Source: Sulfuricurvum sp. (lineage in GTDB: Bacteria; Campylobacterota; Campylobacteria; Campylobacterales; Sulfurimonadaceae). From it: DNA of 64,000 nucleotides. The translations under genes and the position numbers were made by a program. The DNA is taken from NCBI GenBank assembly GCA_030693335.1, contig JAUYAU010000001.1, positions 77,796 through 141,795 on the forward strand. The letters run 5' to 3'. Of the stretch, positions 8,799 through 16,180 are shown piece after piece; positions within the stretch are counted from its first letter, which is position 1; every line of letters starts with the position of its first letter. The notes beneath the pieces were generated by a model. It worked only from the letters and a program-made list of their open reading frames with translations. It was not told where the DNA came from and did no database searches.

Positions 8799-9966
8799 GT
8801 AGCAACTCGTTTAATAAGATATGGGCTTTTAGATTGGCGCTTGAGCGAACCGGCTGCGTTGGAAAATAACGGGCTTTCCCATTTTCAACAATCAAATACA
8901 GATGTTCAGGACGATCAAAACTTCCCATCGCAAGGCGAAGCATCCATCCTCCCTCACGTATATCAAAGCTGGCTTCCGTATTCAAAAAGCCCCAATCCCG
9001 TCTGAAAGTTTGACGCTCCAGTTTTGGCAGGATAGCATCATCAATTGGCGTTTCACTAAAGGAAAATTCCCCTTCTAATACTTTTTGAGGACTTTCAAAA
9101 TCATTGATGAGAGTTACGTCATAGATGTTTTTTTCCATGCGCTTCCATCGGTCTTCGTATTTGCTTACGATGGCAATTTCCTGATTTTTTCGTACTTCAA
9201 ATCGTGCATAGGCGGGATGAGAATAGGTTTCAAGAGCAAAGCGATAATAGTTTTCACTGTCGGTACGCAACTCAAGTCTCCCTTGCACCGCAAGAGTACG
9301 CAGAGCTTCTTCTACAAAGACATCGCTGATGACGCGTCTGTGAGGTTTTTTGTCCCACGGAACAGGGAAATGGACATAGATACGGCTAAGGACATTGGAG
9401 GGGATAAGCTCTAAAAATAAACGTGCATCGTAATCTAAAACCATAATATTCGTGAGGTTTTGGATGGTGATTTGTTTGAGTGCCTGTTCGATAGAGGGTT
9501 TGTGTATCTCAAGACCGATAAATAAAATGTCAGGATTTTTGGCTGCTTGATGCAGAAGGTGTCGCGCAGAGCCAAATCCTACTTCGAGGCGAACTTCACG
9601 ACCGGTTGGAAAATGATCGGCAAAAAAGTCGACGGATTTGAGGGCATCATGCGTTTTGAGATGAACGTTTTCTCCTGCAGTATCCACGTTGGAATCCAGT
9701 ATCGTAATATTGGCATGGCATGCATACGCAAGAAGGGCTTGCTTGATCAAATAATTGGGTGAGGGACGGGTAATTTTGTCACTTTTTAGGAGATGTTTTT
9801 CACCGCTCATTTTATGTAAAATGAAAAATTCACGATCCCGAAAACGGGTGGCGATTAAGGACTCTTTACCCTCACCGCGTGAAGTAGCGATAAAATAAAA
9901 AGCAACATCCCCTTGGGTCGCAGGAAGTGCAATGGGATGAAACGATTCTAGATGTAAATGCGGCAT
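8791..9966 (-). CDS. trmB: tRNA (guanine-N7-)-methyltransferase
   Basis: Makes m7G46 in tRNA variable loops using SAM. The 391 residues are much longer than the roughly 240 of E. coli TrmB: about 110 residues precede the methyltransferase core and roughly 90 follow it. The core shows EVGFGSARHLLHQA (SAM-binding motif I, near residue 127), FIGLEIHKPSIEQAL, YDARLFLELIP, and YVHFPVPWDKKPHRRVI, the last being the TrmB signature. The extended form is what I would expect for Campylobacterota. It sits between an FN3 lipoprotein gene and ftsE in a leftward operon, with three bases separating it from the FN3 gene. Confidence 0.87.
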   Translation of the reverse strand: MPHLHLESFHPIALPATQGDVAFYFIATSRGEGKESLIATRFRDREFFILHKMSGEKHLLKSDKITRPSPNYLIKQALLAYACHANITILDSNVDTAGENVHLKTHDALKSVDFFADHFPTGREVRLEVGFGSARHLLHQAAKNPDILFIGLEIHKPSIEQALKQITIQNLTNIMVLDYDARLFLELIPSNVLSRIYVHFPVPWDKKPHRRVISDVFVEEALRTLAVQGRLELRTDSENYYRFALETYSHPAYARFEVRKNQEIAIVSKYEDRWKRMEKNIYDVTLINDFESPQKVLEGEFSFSETPIDDAILPKLERQTFRRDWGFLNTEASFDIREGGWMLRLAMGSFDRPEHLYLIVENGKARYFPTQPVRSSANLKAHILLNELLHG

Positions 9967-9969
9967 ACG

Positions 9970-11223
9970 TTATTTGGTCTCATAATGAAGTGAAATCGGA
10001 AGGGTTGGAAGAGAACGAATGCCATCTTTGTCTACGCTGATAACTTCGTAGAGATACTCGACGTTGGCAGTAACGTCCCCATCGTGAAATTTCATATCAG
10101 CAATGCTGTTGATTTCAACACTAACACGATCTATCCAGCTTTTTTTGGTTGTTTTGATGACGGTATACGATACCGCTCTAGGATCGCTGTTGATCCACGT
10201 TAAATCAGCACCGTTAGGGCCTATTTTTCCGTCAAATGAGGTTGGAGTTTTTGGTTTAACTAAACTGGAACCTTGAACAATTGGGGCACTTTGAGGGCCT
10301 TCTAAATCATCTTTATCGACAGCCGTAATTTTATAAAAGAAAATTTCGCCATCTTCTTTAGTGATGTCGGTAAATTTAGTCTCATTGAGTTTTACATGGT
10401 AAGCATACGTACCGTTTGAGGTGCTGGAACGATAAATATTATAATGATTCAAATCATTAATAGGACTCGCTTCCCAGCTTAATGCGATCGCTTTTGGAAG
10501 ATCATTGGTCGAAGTGATGTTCTTGATCTCAGGAGGTAACGGTTTGGTAACGAGTTTGCTGGTTTCACTAGGTTCAGTAATCAGTTTGTCATACGTGACG
10601 GCACGTACACGATAATAATAAATTTGGCCGTCTTTGAGATCACGATCGATAAATTCTGCATTTAAACGTCCTGTGATGGTAGCTATTTCAATCCATTTTT
10701 GATCGTTAACGTTTAGGCGATCGATGATGTAACTGTTGATTTTAGCGTTAGGATGCGGACGCCACAAGAGTTTTGCGCTTCGCGGCATATTGCCTACGGA
10801 TTGAAAAAAGCTAACAGGAGCGATCATGGGGAGCGTACTTACACTGATGGTCTCACTGGCAGGAGACTCAGTATTTTCTTTTCCTTTAGACGAAAAGCGG
10901 TATTGGTACTGAGTGTTGGGAACCAGATGATCATCTACAAAATGGGTTGCATAGCGACTCTCAATCGTAGCAATACGCTGAAGTTTTTTATCTTCGTTGC
11001 TTTGTGACGATCGGTAGACATAAAACCCGCTTACTCTTGGGTCTTCGATTGCTTTCCACTCAAATGCAGTAGAAGTAATGTCAGATAAAGAACCGTTCAA
11101 TGAAGGAACGCTTAGTGTAGGATCAATCGTAATGACTTTTTCGGGAGTTGGCAGTTTACTGCATCCGGTAAAAAGATTAAGCGCTAAAGAGATGCTCAAA
11201 GCGTATAGCATCGATGTTCGCAT
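9970..11223 (-). CDS. Fibronectin type III repeat lipoprotein
   Basis: 417 residues. The N-terminus MRTSMLYALSISLALNLFTGC is a lipoprotein signal with lipobox LFTGC. After it come four FN3-like units recognisable by repeated patterns such as FEWKAIEDPRVSGFYVYRS, LLWRPHPNAKINSYIIDR, LSWEASPINDLNHYNIYRS and LTWINSDPRAVSYTVIK, each followed by a YxYRV/YKI strand. It is expected on the periplasmic or outer face of a membrane. The family is commonly found next to trmB or rluD in this phylum, but its function is unknown. Its 5' end lies inside the 3' end of the upstream pseudouridine synthase gene (47-base overlap), tying the two together. Confidence 0.82.
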   Translation of the reverse strand: MRTSMLYALSISLALNLFTGCSKLPTPEKVITIDPTLSVPSLNGSLSDITSTAFEWKAIEDPRVSGFYVYRSSQSNEDKKLQRIATIESRYATHFVDDHLVPNTQYQYRFSSKGKENTESPASETISVSTLPMIAPVSFFQSVGNMPRSAKLLWRPHPNAKINSYIIDRLNVNDQKWIEIATITGRLNAEFIDRDLKDGQIYYYRVRAVTYDKLITEPSETSKLVTKPLPPEIKNITSTNDLPKAIALSWEASPINDLNHYNIYRSSTSNGTYAYHVKLNETKFTDITKEDGEIFFYKITAVDKDDLEGPQSAPIVQGSSLVKPKTPTSFDGKIGPNGADLTWINSDPRAVSYTVIKTTKKSWIDRVSVEINSIADMKFHDGDVTANVEYLYEVISVDKDGIRSLPTLPISLHYETK

Positions 11224-12145
11224 GAAGTTCCTTTAAATTAAAGTGTTTGTTTAAATAAGTCTCCATAACTGCGTCCAGTGGAGCCTTGAAATGGAGGGAT
11301 TCACCCGTGGTTGGATGAACCAAATACAGCATATAGGCATGGAGCAAAATATGTTCCACCTTGATGTCTTTGGTTTGCCCGCCGTAGAGGTGATCACCGT
11401 GGATATGACGGCTGATGGATTCGAGATGAACACGGATTTGGTGCGTTCGACCTGAGAAGAGTTTACAGACAATGAGTTCGCTGTTGGCATCGTGGGATGT
11501 GAGGAGTTTTCGAAACATTGTTTTGGCGCTTTTACCGGCTTCATTAATCGCCATTTTGAGGCGATTTTGTGCACTTCGCCCTATGGGTCTGTCAATCGTT
11601 GTCTCTTCATCTTTGAGAGGAGGGGTACAAACGGCTAGGTAATAGCGTCCCATGCTTTTGTCTTGAAGCTGTTGGGAAAGTGCTTCGTGCGCCGTGTTGT
11701 TTTTGGCGACCACCATCACACCGCTCGTACCTCGGTCAAGCCTGTGAACGATTCCATGACGTTCTTCACCGCTGAGGGTTGAGAGACTGATCCCCTGATG
11801 CTTGAGCCAATCGACAAGGGTGGGTTCTTTGACGCTGGGTGCTGGGTGAACGGTGAGCGAACTTGGTTTGTTGATGACCAAAATATCGTCATCTTCGTAT
11901 AAAATTTCGACATCAAAATCGATCACCATTGCAGGGGTTGATTTTGCTTTTGGAAAAAGTATCTGGACGTATTGTCCCTCTTTGAGTTTTACCCCGGGTT
12001 TGGCACATCGTTTACCGTTGATTTCGATCGCATTTTGCTCAATGAGCTGCGCAATTTGGTTACGTGTTTGAGCTAGCTTTTCGACCAAAAACAGGTCGAG
12101 ACGCATGGCCTCTTCAACCTTAAAAGTTATATTTTCACGTTCCAT
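11177..12145 (-). CDS. RluD-type 23S rRNA pseudouridine synthase
   Basis: 322 residues: an S4 RNA-binding domain (residues 1-80; RLDLFLVEKLAQTRNQIAQ, NGKRCAKPGVKLKEG) followed by the RluA-family catalytic domain. The catalytic Asp sits in GIVHRLDRGTSGVMVVAK near residue 137; supporting motifs are VLVINKPSSLTVHPAP, PIGRSAQNRLKM, LFSGRTHQIRVHL and GDHLYGG. Size and S4 domain fit RluD (Psi1911/1915/1917 of helix 69), although RluC-like specificity cannot be excluded from sequence alone. It is the first gene of the leftward operon leading to ftsEX and is divergent from rodA. Confidence 0.88.
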   Translation of the reverse strand: MERENITFKVEEAMRLDLFLVEKLAQTRNQIAQLIEQNAIEINGKRCAKPGVKLKEGQYVQILFPKAKSTPAMVIDFDVEILYEDDDILVINKPSSLTVHPAPSVKEPTLVDWLKHQGISLSTLSGEERHGIVHRLDRGTSGVMVVAKNNTAHEALSQQLQDKSMGRYYLAVCTPPLKDEETTIDRPIGRSAQNRLKMAINEAGKSAKTMFRKLLTSHDANSELIVCKLFSGRTHQIRVHLESISRHIHGDHLYGGQTKDIKVEHILLHAYMLYLVHPTTGESLHFKAPLDAVMETYLNKHFNLKELHANIDAIRFEHLFSA

Positions 12146-12190
12146 TCATTTCCTTGAAATTGAGTCCTTTGGGGTTAAGTCCCCTTATGC

Positions 12191-12196
12191 TACAAT
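12191..12196 (+). promoter_or_regulatory. Probable -10 element for rodA
   Basis: TACAAT preceded by TG one base upstream (TGC TACAAT), an extended -10 pattern typical of Campylobacterota sigma-70 promoters, 36 bases before the GTG of rodA. A GGGG/CCCC inverted pair (12171-12174 and 12181-12184) lies just upstream. Pattern-based call only. Confidence 0.4.
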
Positions 12197-12232
12197 TCAC
12201 TCAAAATTATTTAATTTAAAGATGAGATTGCA

Positions 12233-13342
12233 GTGCTCAATATTGATCGTAGAATTTTAGCACACTTTGACTTTGTGACTGTTGTGCTACTAGTCCCTAT
12301 TATTTTTCTCTCAGGCTGGCTGATCAATGAGATTCATCCTACGCTTGGACAAAAACATTTGACCTATGTTTTTGTAGGTATCGGTGTATTTGTAACATTG
12401 TTTTTATTACCCGTACGGCGTATGTTTTGGCTCATTCCAATTTTTTATTGGGGGAGTGTCTTATTGCTGGTTGCGGTAGAATTTGTTGGACATGCGAGGT
12501 TGGGAGCAAAGAGATGGATTGAAATCCCTTTTGTTCATTTTACATTACAGCCCTCTGAGCTTATCAAGCCTGCATTTGTTCTGATGTTGGCCTATTTAAT
12601 CAGCCGAAATCCTCCGCAGAGAGACGGTTATCGCTTTAAAGAGTTCATGAAACTTTCGTTTTTTATTCTTTTGCCGTTTATCCTTATTGCCAAAGAACCG
12701 GATTTGGGAACGGCTACGGTATTGGCGTTGTTGGGATTTGGTATTTTATTTTTGGTCGGTGTTCATTGGAAAGTCTGGATTGGATTAGGGGCTGTTTTCT
12801 TGATCTCATTACCGCTCATTTACACACAGCTGCACGATTATCAACGACAGCGTTTGCTTGATTTTGTCAGTGAAAAGCCCAGCTATCACGTCGAGCAGTC
12901 CATTATTGCAATCGGTTCAGGCGGCTTTACAGGCAAAGAAAAAGCAGATGCAACACAGACACAAATGAAATTCCTCCCAATTGCTTCGAGTGATTTTATT
13001 TTCGCTTATGTTGTTGAACGATTTGGATTTCTGGGAGCATTCTTTCTCATTTCTCTGTATTCTGCGCTCATTATCCATCTCTTGATGCTCTCTAACTGGG
13101 CAAGTGACTATTACACTAAAGTAGTCTCCGGAGGTTTATCACTTCTGATTTTCATTTACATGAGTATCAATATCGCAATGACGATGGGGCTTTTCCCGGT
13201 CGTCGGGGTTCCTTTGCCCATGTTTAGTTATGGAGGGAGCAGTTTTGTCAACTTTATGGTGCTGTTTGCGGTGATGGAAAATCTGATAGCGTATAAATTT
13301 CGATATTTATACGATAATGTTGGTAAAAAAAGCTTCGTCTAA
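12233..13342 (+). CDS. rodA: SEDS peptidoglycan glycosyltransferase RodA (MrdB)
   Basis: 369 residues with about ten hydrophobic helices, the SEDS fold. Signatures: GHARLGAKRWIEIPFVHFTL QPSEL near residues 85-105, AKEPDLGTATVLALL near 150 (putative catalytic Asp region), HVEQSIIAIGSGGFTGKEK, SSDFIFAYVVERFGFLGAFF and the C-terminal FPVVGVPLPMFSYGGSSF. RodA polymerises glycan strands for side-wall elongation; FtsW is the division counterpart. The FVGHARLGAKRWI and VVGVPLPM wording and lack of adjacent division genes favour RodA over FtsW. GTG start with weak ribosome site AAAGATGAGA. Confidence 0.88.
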   Translation: MLNIDRRILAHFDFVTVVLLVPIIFLSGWLINEIHPTLGQKHLTYVFVGIGVFVTLFLLPVRRMFWLIPIFYWGSVLLLVAVEFVGHARLGAKRWIEIPFVHFTLQPSELIKPAFVLMLAYLISRNPPQRDGYRFKEFMKLSFFILLPFILIAKEPDLGTATVLALLGFGILFLVGVHWKVWIGLGAVFLISLPLIYTQLHDYQRQRLLDFVSEKPSYHVEQSIIAIGSGGFTGKEKADATQTQMKFLPIASSDFIFAYVVERFGFLGAFFLISLYSALIIHLLMLSNWASDYYTKVVSGGLSLLIFIYMSINIAMTMGLFPVVGVPLPMFSYGGSSFVNFMVLFAVMENLIAYKFRYLYDNVGKKSFV

Positions 13343-13348
13343 TCTAAT

Positions 13349-13366
13349 AGCGCTTATAATTGCGCT
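13349..13366 (+). promoter_or_regulatory. tRNA promoter: TATAAT inside an inverted repeat
   Basis: A perfect TATAAT (13355-13360) is flanked by five-base arms AGCGC (13349-13353) and GCGCT (13362-13366). The tRNA starts at 13375, so transcription would begin just before it, through a GC-rich discriminator (GCGCTCC). Such discriminators are typical of stable-RNA promoters under stringent control. Whether the inverted arms bind anything is unknown. Confidence 0.55.
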
Positions 13367-13374
13367 CCACAAAC

Positions 13375-13450
13375 GGGTCAATAGTTCAGTGGTTAGAGCC
13401 CTCCGCTCATAACGGAGTTGTCGCAGGTTCAAATCCTGCTTGACCCACCA
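13375..13450 (+). tRNA. tRNA with CAU anticodon (elongator Met or Ile2)
   Basis: A 76-base cloverleaf: acceptor GGGTCAA pairs with TTGACCC, the anticodon stem CTCCG/CGGAG encloses CTCATAA (anticodon CAT), T stem GCAGG/CCTGC encloses TTCAAAT, discriminator A, and CCA is encoded. The anticodon stem lacks the three GC pairs of initiator tRNA, so it is either elongator tRNA-Met or the lysidine-modified tRNA-Ile2. The short D-loop AGTGGTTA resembles E. coli Ile2, but I cannot settle this by eye. Confidence 0.95.
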
Positions 13451-13486
13451 CAATCCTCTTTTTTAGTAAAAATCACCCCTTTTATT
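13449..13486 (+). repeat. Direct repeat copy 1, at tRNA 3' end
   Basis: Begins with the CA of the tRNA CCA. The first 17 bases, CACAATCCTCTTTTTTA, are identical to 14984-15000; similarity continues through TAAAAA and CCCCTTT with a few substitutions. The two copies bracket the toxin-antitoxin and hydrolase genes. The T6 run could also act as the tRNA terminator. Confidence 0.7.
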
Positions 13487-13620
13487 TGATTCAAGTGACT
13501 ACCACATTCTCTACTTATATCCTCGCTACGCTCAGTATTTACAACATTTCTATGGATTTTATCAAGATTTTTTTACTGTAAGCTATTTTACACATATGAT
13601 CCATTGAGTTTGAAATACGT

Positions 13621-13642
13621 TATAATACGCATAAACAATGCG
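13621..13642 (+). promoter_or_regulatory. Promoter and candidate operator of the ccdAB-like module
   Basis: TATAAT at 13621-13626 is followed at once by an inverted repeat CGCAT-AAACA-ATGCG (13628-13642). This lies where transcription should start, 15 bases before the antitoxin ATG at 13657. CcdA/CcdB complexes repress their own promoter in known systems, and an operator in this place fits. The remaining sequence between the tRNA repeat and here (13487-13620) shows nothing else I can identify. Confidence 0.5.
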
Positions 13643-13656
13643 CATAGGATATTATC

Positions 13657-13902
13657 ATGACTGCTTATTACAACCAAAATGCTCCTAAACAATCAGCAAA
13701 TCTCAGCATAAATAGCGATCTCATTCAACAAGCTAAAGCTCTTAAGATTAATCTTTCAAAACTACTTGAAGAGAAGTTAGCACAAACCATCGCAGTGCAA
13801 AAAGAATCCCTGTGGCTTCAAGAAAACAAAGAAGCAATCGAGGATTACAATGAGCGTATAGCCAGTCAGGGAACTTTCTCTGATCGTTTGAGACGTTTTT
13901 AA
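13657..13902 (+). CDS. CcdA-like antitoxin
   Basis: 81 residues with the CcdA layout: an N-terminal ribbon-helix-helix segment (NLSINSDLIQQAKALKINLS KLLEEKL, residues about 16-42) for DNA binding and a charged C-terminal tail (WLQENKEAIEDYNERIASQG) that in the family wraps the toxin. It ends in the conserved FSDRLRRF-type sequence. TAATG overlap with the toxin gene supports a co-translated antitoxin-toxin pair. Chromosomal copies may act as stabilising or anti-addiction modules; the role here is unknown. Confidence 0.85.
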   Translation: MTAYYNQNAPKQSANLSINSDLIQQAKALKINLSKLLEEKLAQTIAVQKESLWLQENKEAIEDYNERIASQGTFSDRLRRF

Positions 13903-14207
13903 TGTCACAGTTCGATATTTATAAAAATAATAATATTGATAGTGCCTCGGAATTTCCTTACTTACTTGATATACAGTCTGAAATTCTCTCCTCCTTGGAG
14001 ACAAGAGTAGTAGTGCCGTTAAGTATAAATATTAAAGCGATTAAGTATCTCAATCCAGAGTTTGAAATTGATAAAAAAATGTATGTTTTATTGACTCAAG
14101 AACTTGCTGGTGTGCATAAGTCCGTTTTAGGAGAAAAGTGTGGCTCATTACAAGATAATCGTAGTGATATAATCGCTGCTTTGGATTTTATGGTTAGCGG
14201 ATTTTAG
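13902..14207 (+). CDS. CcdB-like toxin
   Basis: 101 residues, exactly the length of F-plasmid CcdB. Shared features: N-terminal FDIYKN, FPYLLDIQSEILSSLETRVV VPL, a LTQELAGV segment, KSVLGEKCGSL and the terminal helix NRSDIIAALDFMVSGF. CcdB poisons DNA gyrase through its C-terminal Trp99-Gly100-Ile101. Here residues 99-101 are Ser-Gly-Phe, so the key Trp is missing. The fold is likely preserved, but gyrase poisoning may be weakened or lost. The start codon overlaps the antitoxin stop. Confidence 0.82.
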   Translation: MSQFDIYKNNNIDSASEFPYLLDIQSEILSSLETRVVVPLSINIKAIKYLNPEFEIDKKMYVLLTQELAGVHKSVLGEKCGSLQDNRSDIIAALDFMVSGF

Positions 14208-14337
14208 AATTAAATATTATATTCGTACAAATAGTAGTTTTCCATTTGGTTTTAGCTCTAATCGTTTGAAATTAATGCCATTTTTACACAAAATTTGCAC
14301 AAATAAAGTATGCTTATATAAAAATAAAGGATATTCT

Positions 14338-14979
14338 ATGCGTTTTCCTCTGATGTTTCTCTTACTACCCGTTTATTTGTTTGCTGTATCAATACCTGAA
14401 AAAGCGCTCTATTTGGAGGGCAAAAGTGACACTGGTATGATTTTGGCACACGGTAAAGGAATGGACCCTGATTTTAAAGTGGTTAAGCCTTTACGTTTGG
14501 CTCTCAATCAAGACTTGGGTTTTCATACCTTATCGTTACAAATGCCTAATCAATATGAAGCATATGAAGATTATGAAAAGGAACAGCCAAAAGTTGATGC
14601 CATGATTGATCAGGCGATTTCCTTTTTACACAGTAAGGGTGTTAAAAAGATTTACTTGATGGGGCATTCTCTGGGTGCAGGGATGACCAGCAGTTATTTA
14701 GTCTCACATCCTAATGCACCGATTACAGGATATATTGCTGTAGGGTGTCGCGGGAATAAAAGCAAATTGATATCGTGTACCGATAATATGCCGAAGATAA
14801 AGATAAAAACATTTGACATTTGGGGTAAAAGTAGTAGTGAAGATGAAGCTTTTGCCGCGATTCGTTTACCGCTCGTTAATGAGAATTATCGACAATATGG
14901 TGTTGAGGGAGCCAATCATGTCTTGGACGGATCAATTGAATTTTTTATAGAAGAGATAGAGGGATGGCTGGCAAAGTAG
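14338..14979 (+). CDS. Secreted alpha/beta hydrolase family protein
   Basis: 213 residues from the ATG at 14338, chosen because a signal peptide (RFPLMFLLLPVYLFA) begins there and an AAAGGA-type ribosome site precedes it; an upstream in-frame ATG at 14266 would place 24 charged residues before the signal. The nucleophile elbow GHSLGAG (Ser near residue 109) and a late GANHVLDG supplying the probable catalytic His near 196 fit the alpha/beta hydrolase triad; ILAHGKGMDPD is the oxyanion-region loop. Likely a periplasmic esterase or related hydrolase of unknown substrate. It lies inside the repeat-bounded cassette next to ccdAB. Confidence 0.78.
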   Translation: MRFPLMFLLLPVYLFAVSIPEKALYLEGKSDTGMILAHGKGMDPDFKVVKPLRLALNQDLGFHTLSLQMPNQYEAYEDYEKEQPKVDAMIDQAISFLHSKGVKKIYLMGHSLGAGMTSSYLVSHPNAPITGYIAVGCRGNKSKLISCTDNMPKIKIKTFDIWGKSSSEDEAFAAIRLPLVNENYRQYGVEGANHVLDGSIEFFIEEIEGWLAK

Positions 14980-14983
14980 TTTA

Positions 14984-15021
14984 CACAATCCTCTTTTTTA
15001 ATAAAAACAACCCCTTTATAT
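14984..15021 (+). repeat. Direct repeat copy 2, closing the tRNA-proximal cassette
   Basis: Second copy of the tRNA 3' flank: 17 identical bases (14984-15000), then TAAAAA and CCCCTTT shared with copy 1. It starts five bases after the hydrolase stop codon. The AT-rich stretch from 15022 to 15215 that follows contains no gene, RNA or clear promoter that I can identify. Confidence 0.7.
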
Positions 15022-15215
15022 TGTGTAATCTTACTTTGGAACTTTTTAATATCAGTTTTATGCAAGTTTTATGATGCAAACTTATAAAAACTATATTTAA
15101 TGTTAGAATAATAAAAAAATATTAATGAAACTCTTCATATCTTGAATATTATAAAAAGCTGAATAGTTCTATACCTAATATTGCCGTAAATGAACTAGTA
15201 CAGACGAAGTTAAAT

Positions 15216-15275
15216 ATGAATATAGTACTAATCGTCGATGATAAAGAAAACAATAGAAAGTGGCAGTATAAATGA
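15216..15275 (+). pseudogene. Remnant of a receiver-domain gene start (19 codons)
   Basis: The tiny frame reads MNIVLIVDDKENNRKWQYK then TGA. The first 14 residues are a typical receiver start (beta-1 strand followed by the acidic pair and ENNR). After that the match stops abruptly. Its TGA overlaps the ATG of the next receiver gene (ATGA). It is either the stump of a deleted response regulator or, less likely, a translated leader coupling initiation of the downstream gene. Confidence 0.55.
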
Positions 15276-16060
15276 AAGTAGTTGTAGTCGATGATTCAAA
15301 AACGGTATTACTAACAATTAAAGCTCTTTTGGAAAACTTAGGTGTTGAAGAAGAAAATATCATTACTTTTGCAGATGCGAGAGAAGCACTGTCTTATATT
15401 GATACACATGGTGCAAATATTATTTTCAGCGATATTCATATGCCGGGAATGGATGGATTTGAATTCGTCAGCCAGCTTCTTAAACTTTCTAAGCAATATG
15501 TATCCACTTTATTCATCGTTAGCGCGGATGAGCACATGGACAATGTTTCACGTATGAAAGATGTTGGTGGGAAACGATTTATCCGAAAACCCATTAATGC
15601 AAAACACTTTAGCCATTTTGTTGTCCCTGAATTGATAAAAATTCGAAGACGCGATAACACACAGATGCATGTAAAAACGGGATTAGAGTCGCAAGTATTA
15701 ACCGATGATTCTGAGGCAACTAGGCAATATGATTTTTTGAGCATCACAGAAGAAGATTATCCAATTATAGCAAGTCAGATGGGCATCAAACCAAAACACG
15801 TTGGGATGCTTATTAAGAGTTTTTTCGCAGAAGCGGCAATCAATCTAAAAAAACTAGAAGAAGCAATTGCCATTAATGACTATGCCCAAATTGAACGATG
15901 CAGTCATTCTCTAAAAGGAAGTGCAGGAAATATGAAATTCAATCAAGTATATGAAGTGTTTAAAAAAATCGAGGAAGCAGCGCAAGCAGAGGATAAAACA
16001 CTTCCCTATTCAGAATTGCTGCTGCCATGTAAAGAATGGATAAGTAATTATGAGGAGTAA
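15272..16060 (+). CDS. Receiver + Hpt phosphotransfer protein
   Basis: 262 residues. Receiver domain at 1-125: acidic pair VVVDDS, phosphoacceptor Asp54 in FSDIHMPGMDG, Ser in IVSADE, Lys in FIRKPIN. A linker leads to an Hpt domain (about 160-255) with phospho-His212 in CSHSLKGSAGNM. There is no output domain, so it acts within a phosphorelay, receiving phosphate from one kinase and passing it on or draining it. Candidate partners are the hybrid kinases nearby. Its start overlaps a short receiver remnant (ATGA). Confidence 0.86.
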   Translation: MKVVVVDDSKTVLLTIKALLENLGVEEENIITFADAREALSYIDTHGANIIFSDIHMPGMDGFEFVSQLLKLSKQYVSTLFIVSADEHMDNVSRMKDVGGKRFIRKPINAKHFSHFVVPELIKIRRRDNTQMHVKTGLESQVLTDDSEATRQYDFLSITEEDYPIIASQMGIKPKHVGMLIKSFFAEAAINLKKLEEAIAINDYAQIERCSHSLKGSAGNMKFNQVYEVFKKIEEAAQAEDKTLPYSELLLPCKEWISNYEE

Positions 16061-16100
16061 AATAAATGAAAATGGTTTTTAATGCCAGATAAAGCCAAAC

Positions 16101-16119
16101 TTGCAGAAAAGTGTTATTA
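16101..16119 (+). repeat. Recurring motif copy A (TTGCA-x-AAAAGTGTTATTA)
   Basis: TTGCAGAAAAGTGTTATTA, 18 of 19 bases identical to 24735-24753. It lies 62 bases before the AraC gene start in the spacer 16061-16180, which otherwise holds only trivial reading frames. Candidate regulator-binding site. Confidence 0.45.
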
Positions 16120-16180
16120 CAAAAAATTATTTAATAAAAGAATCTGATAGAATAGTAAAGACATTTTAGAAAGAAGTTTC

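Noticed and set aside
12171-12184. GGGG/CCCC inverted pair between rluD and rodA as a terminator
   Set aside because: Four-base arms without a T-run and lying in a divergent promoter region.
15022-15215. AT-rich spacer as a CRISPR leader, riboswitch or replication element
   Set aside because: No spaced repeats, conserved RNA fold or iterons can be seen.
16082-16142. Short frame starting MPDKAKLAEKCYYKK before the AraC gene
   Set aside because: It contains the recurring motif and has no recognisable product or good ribosome site.
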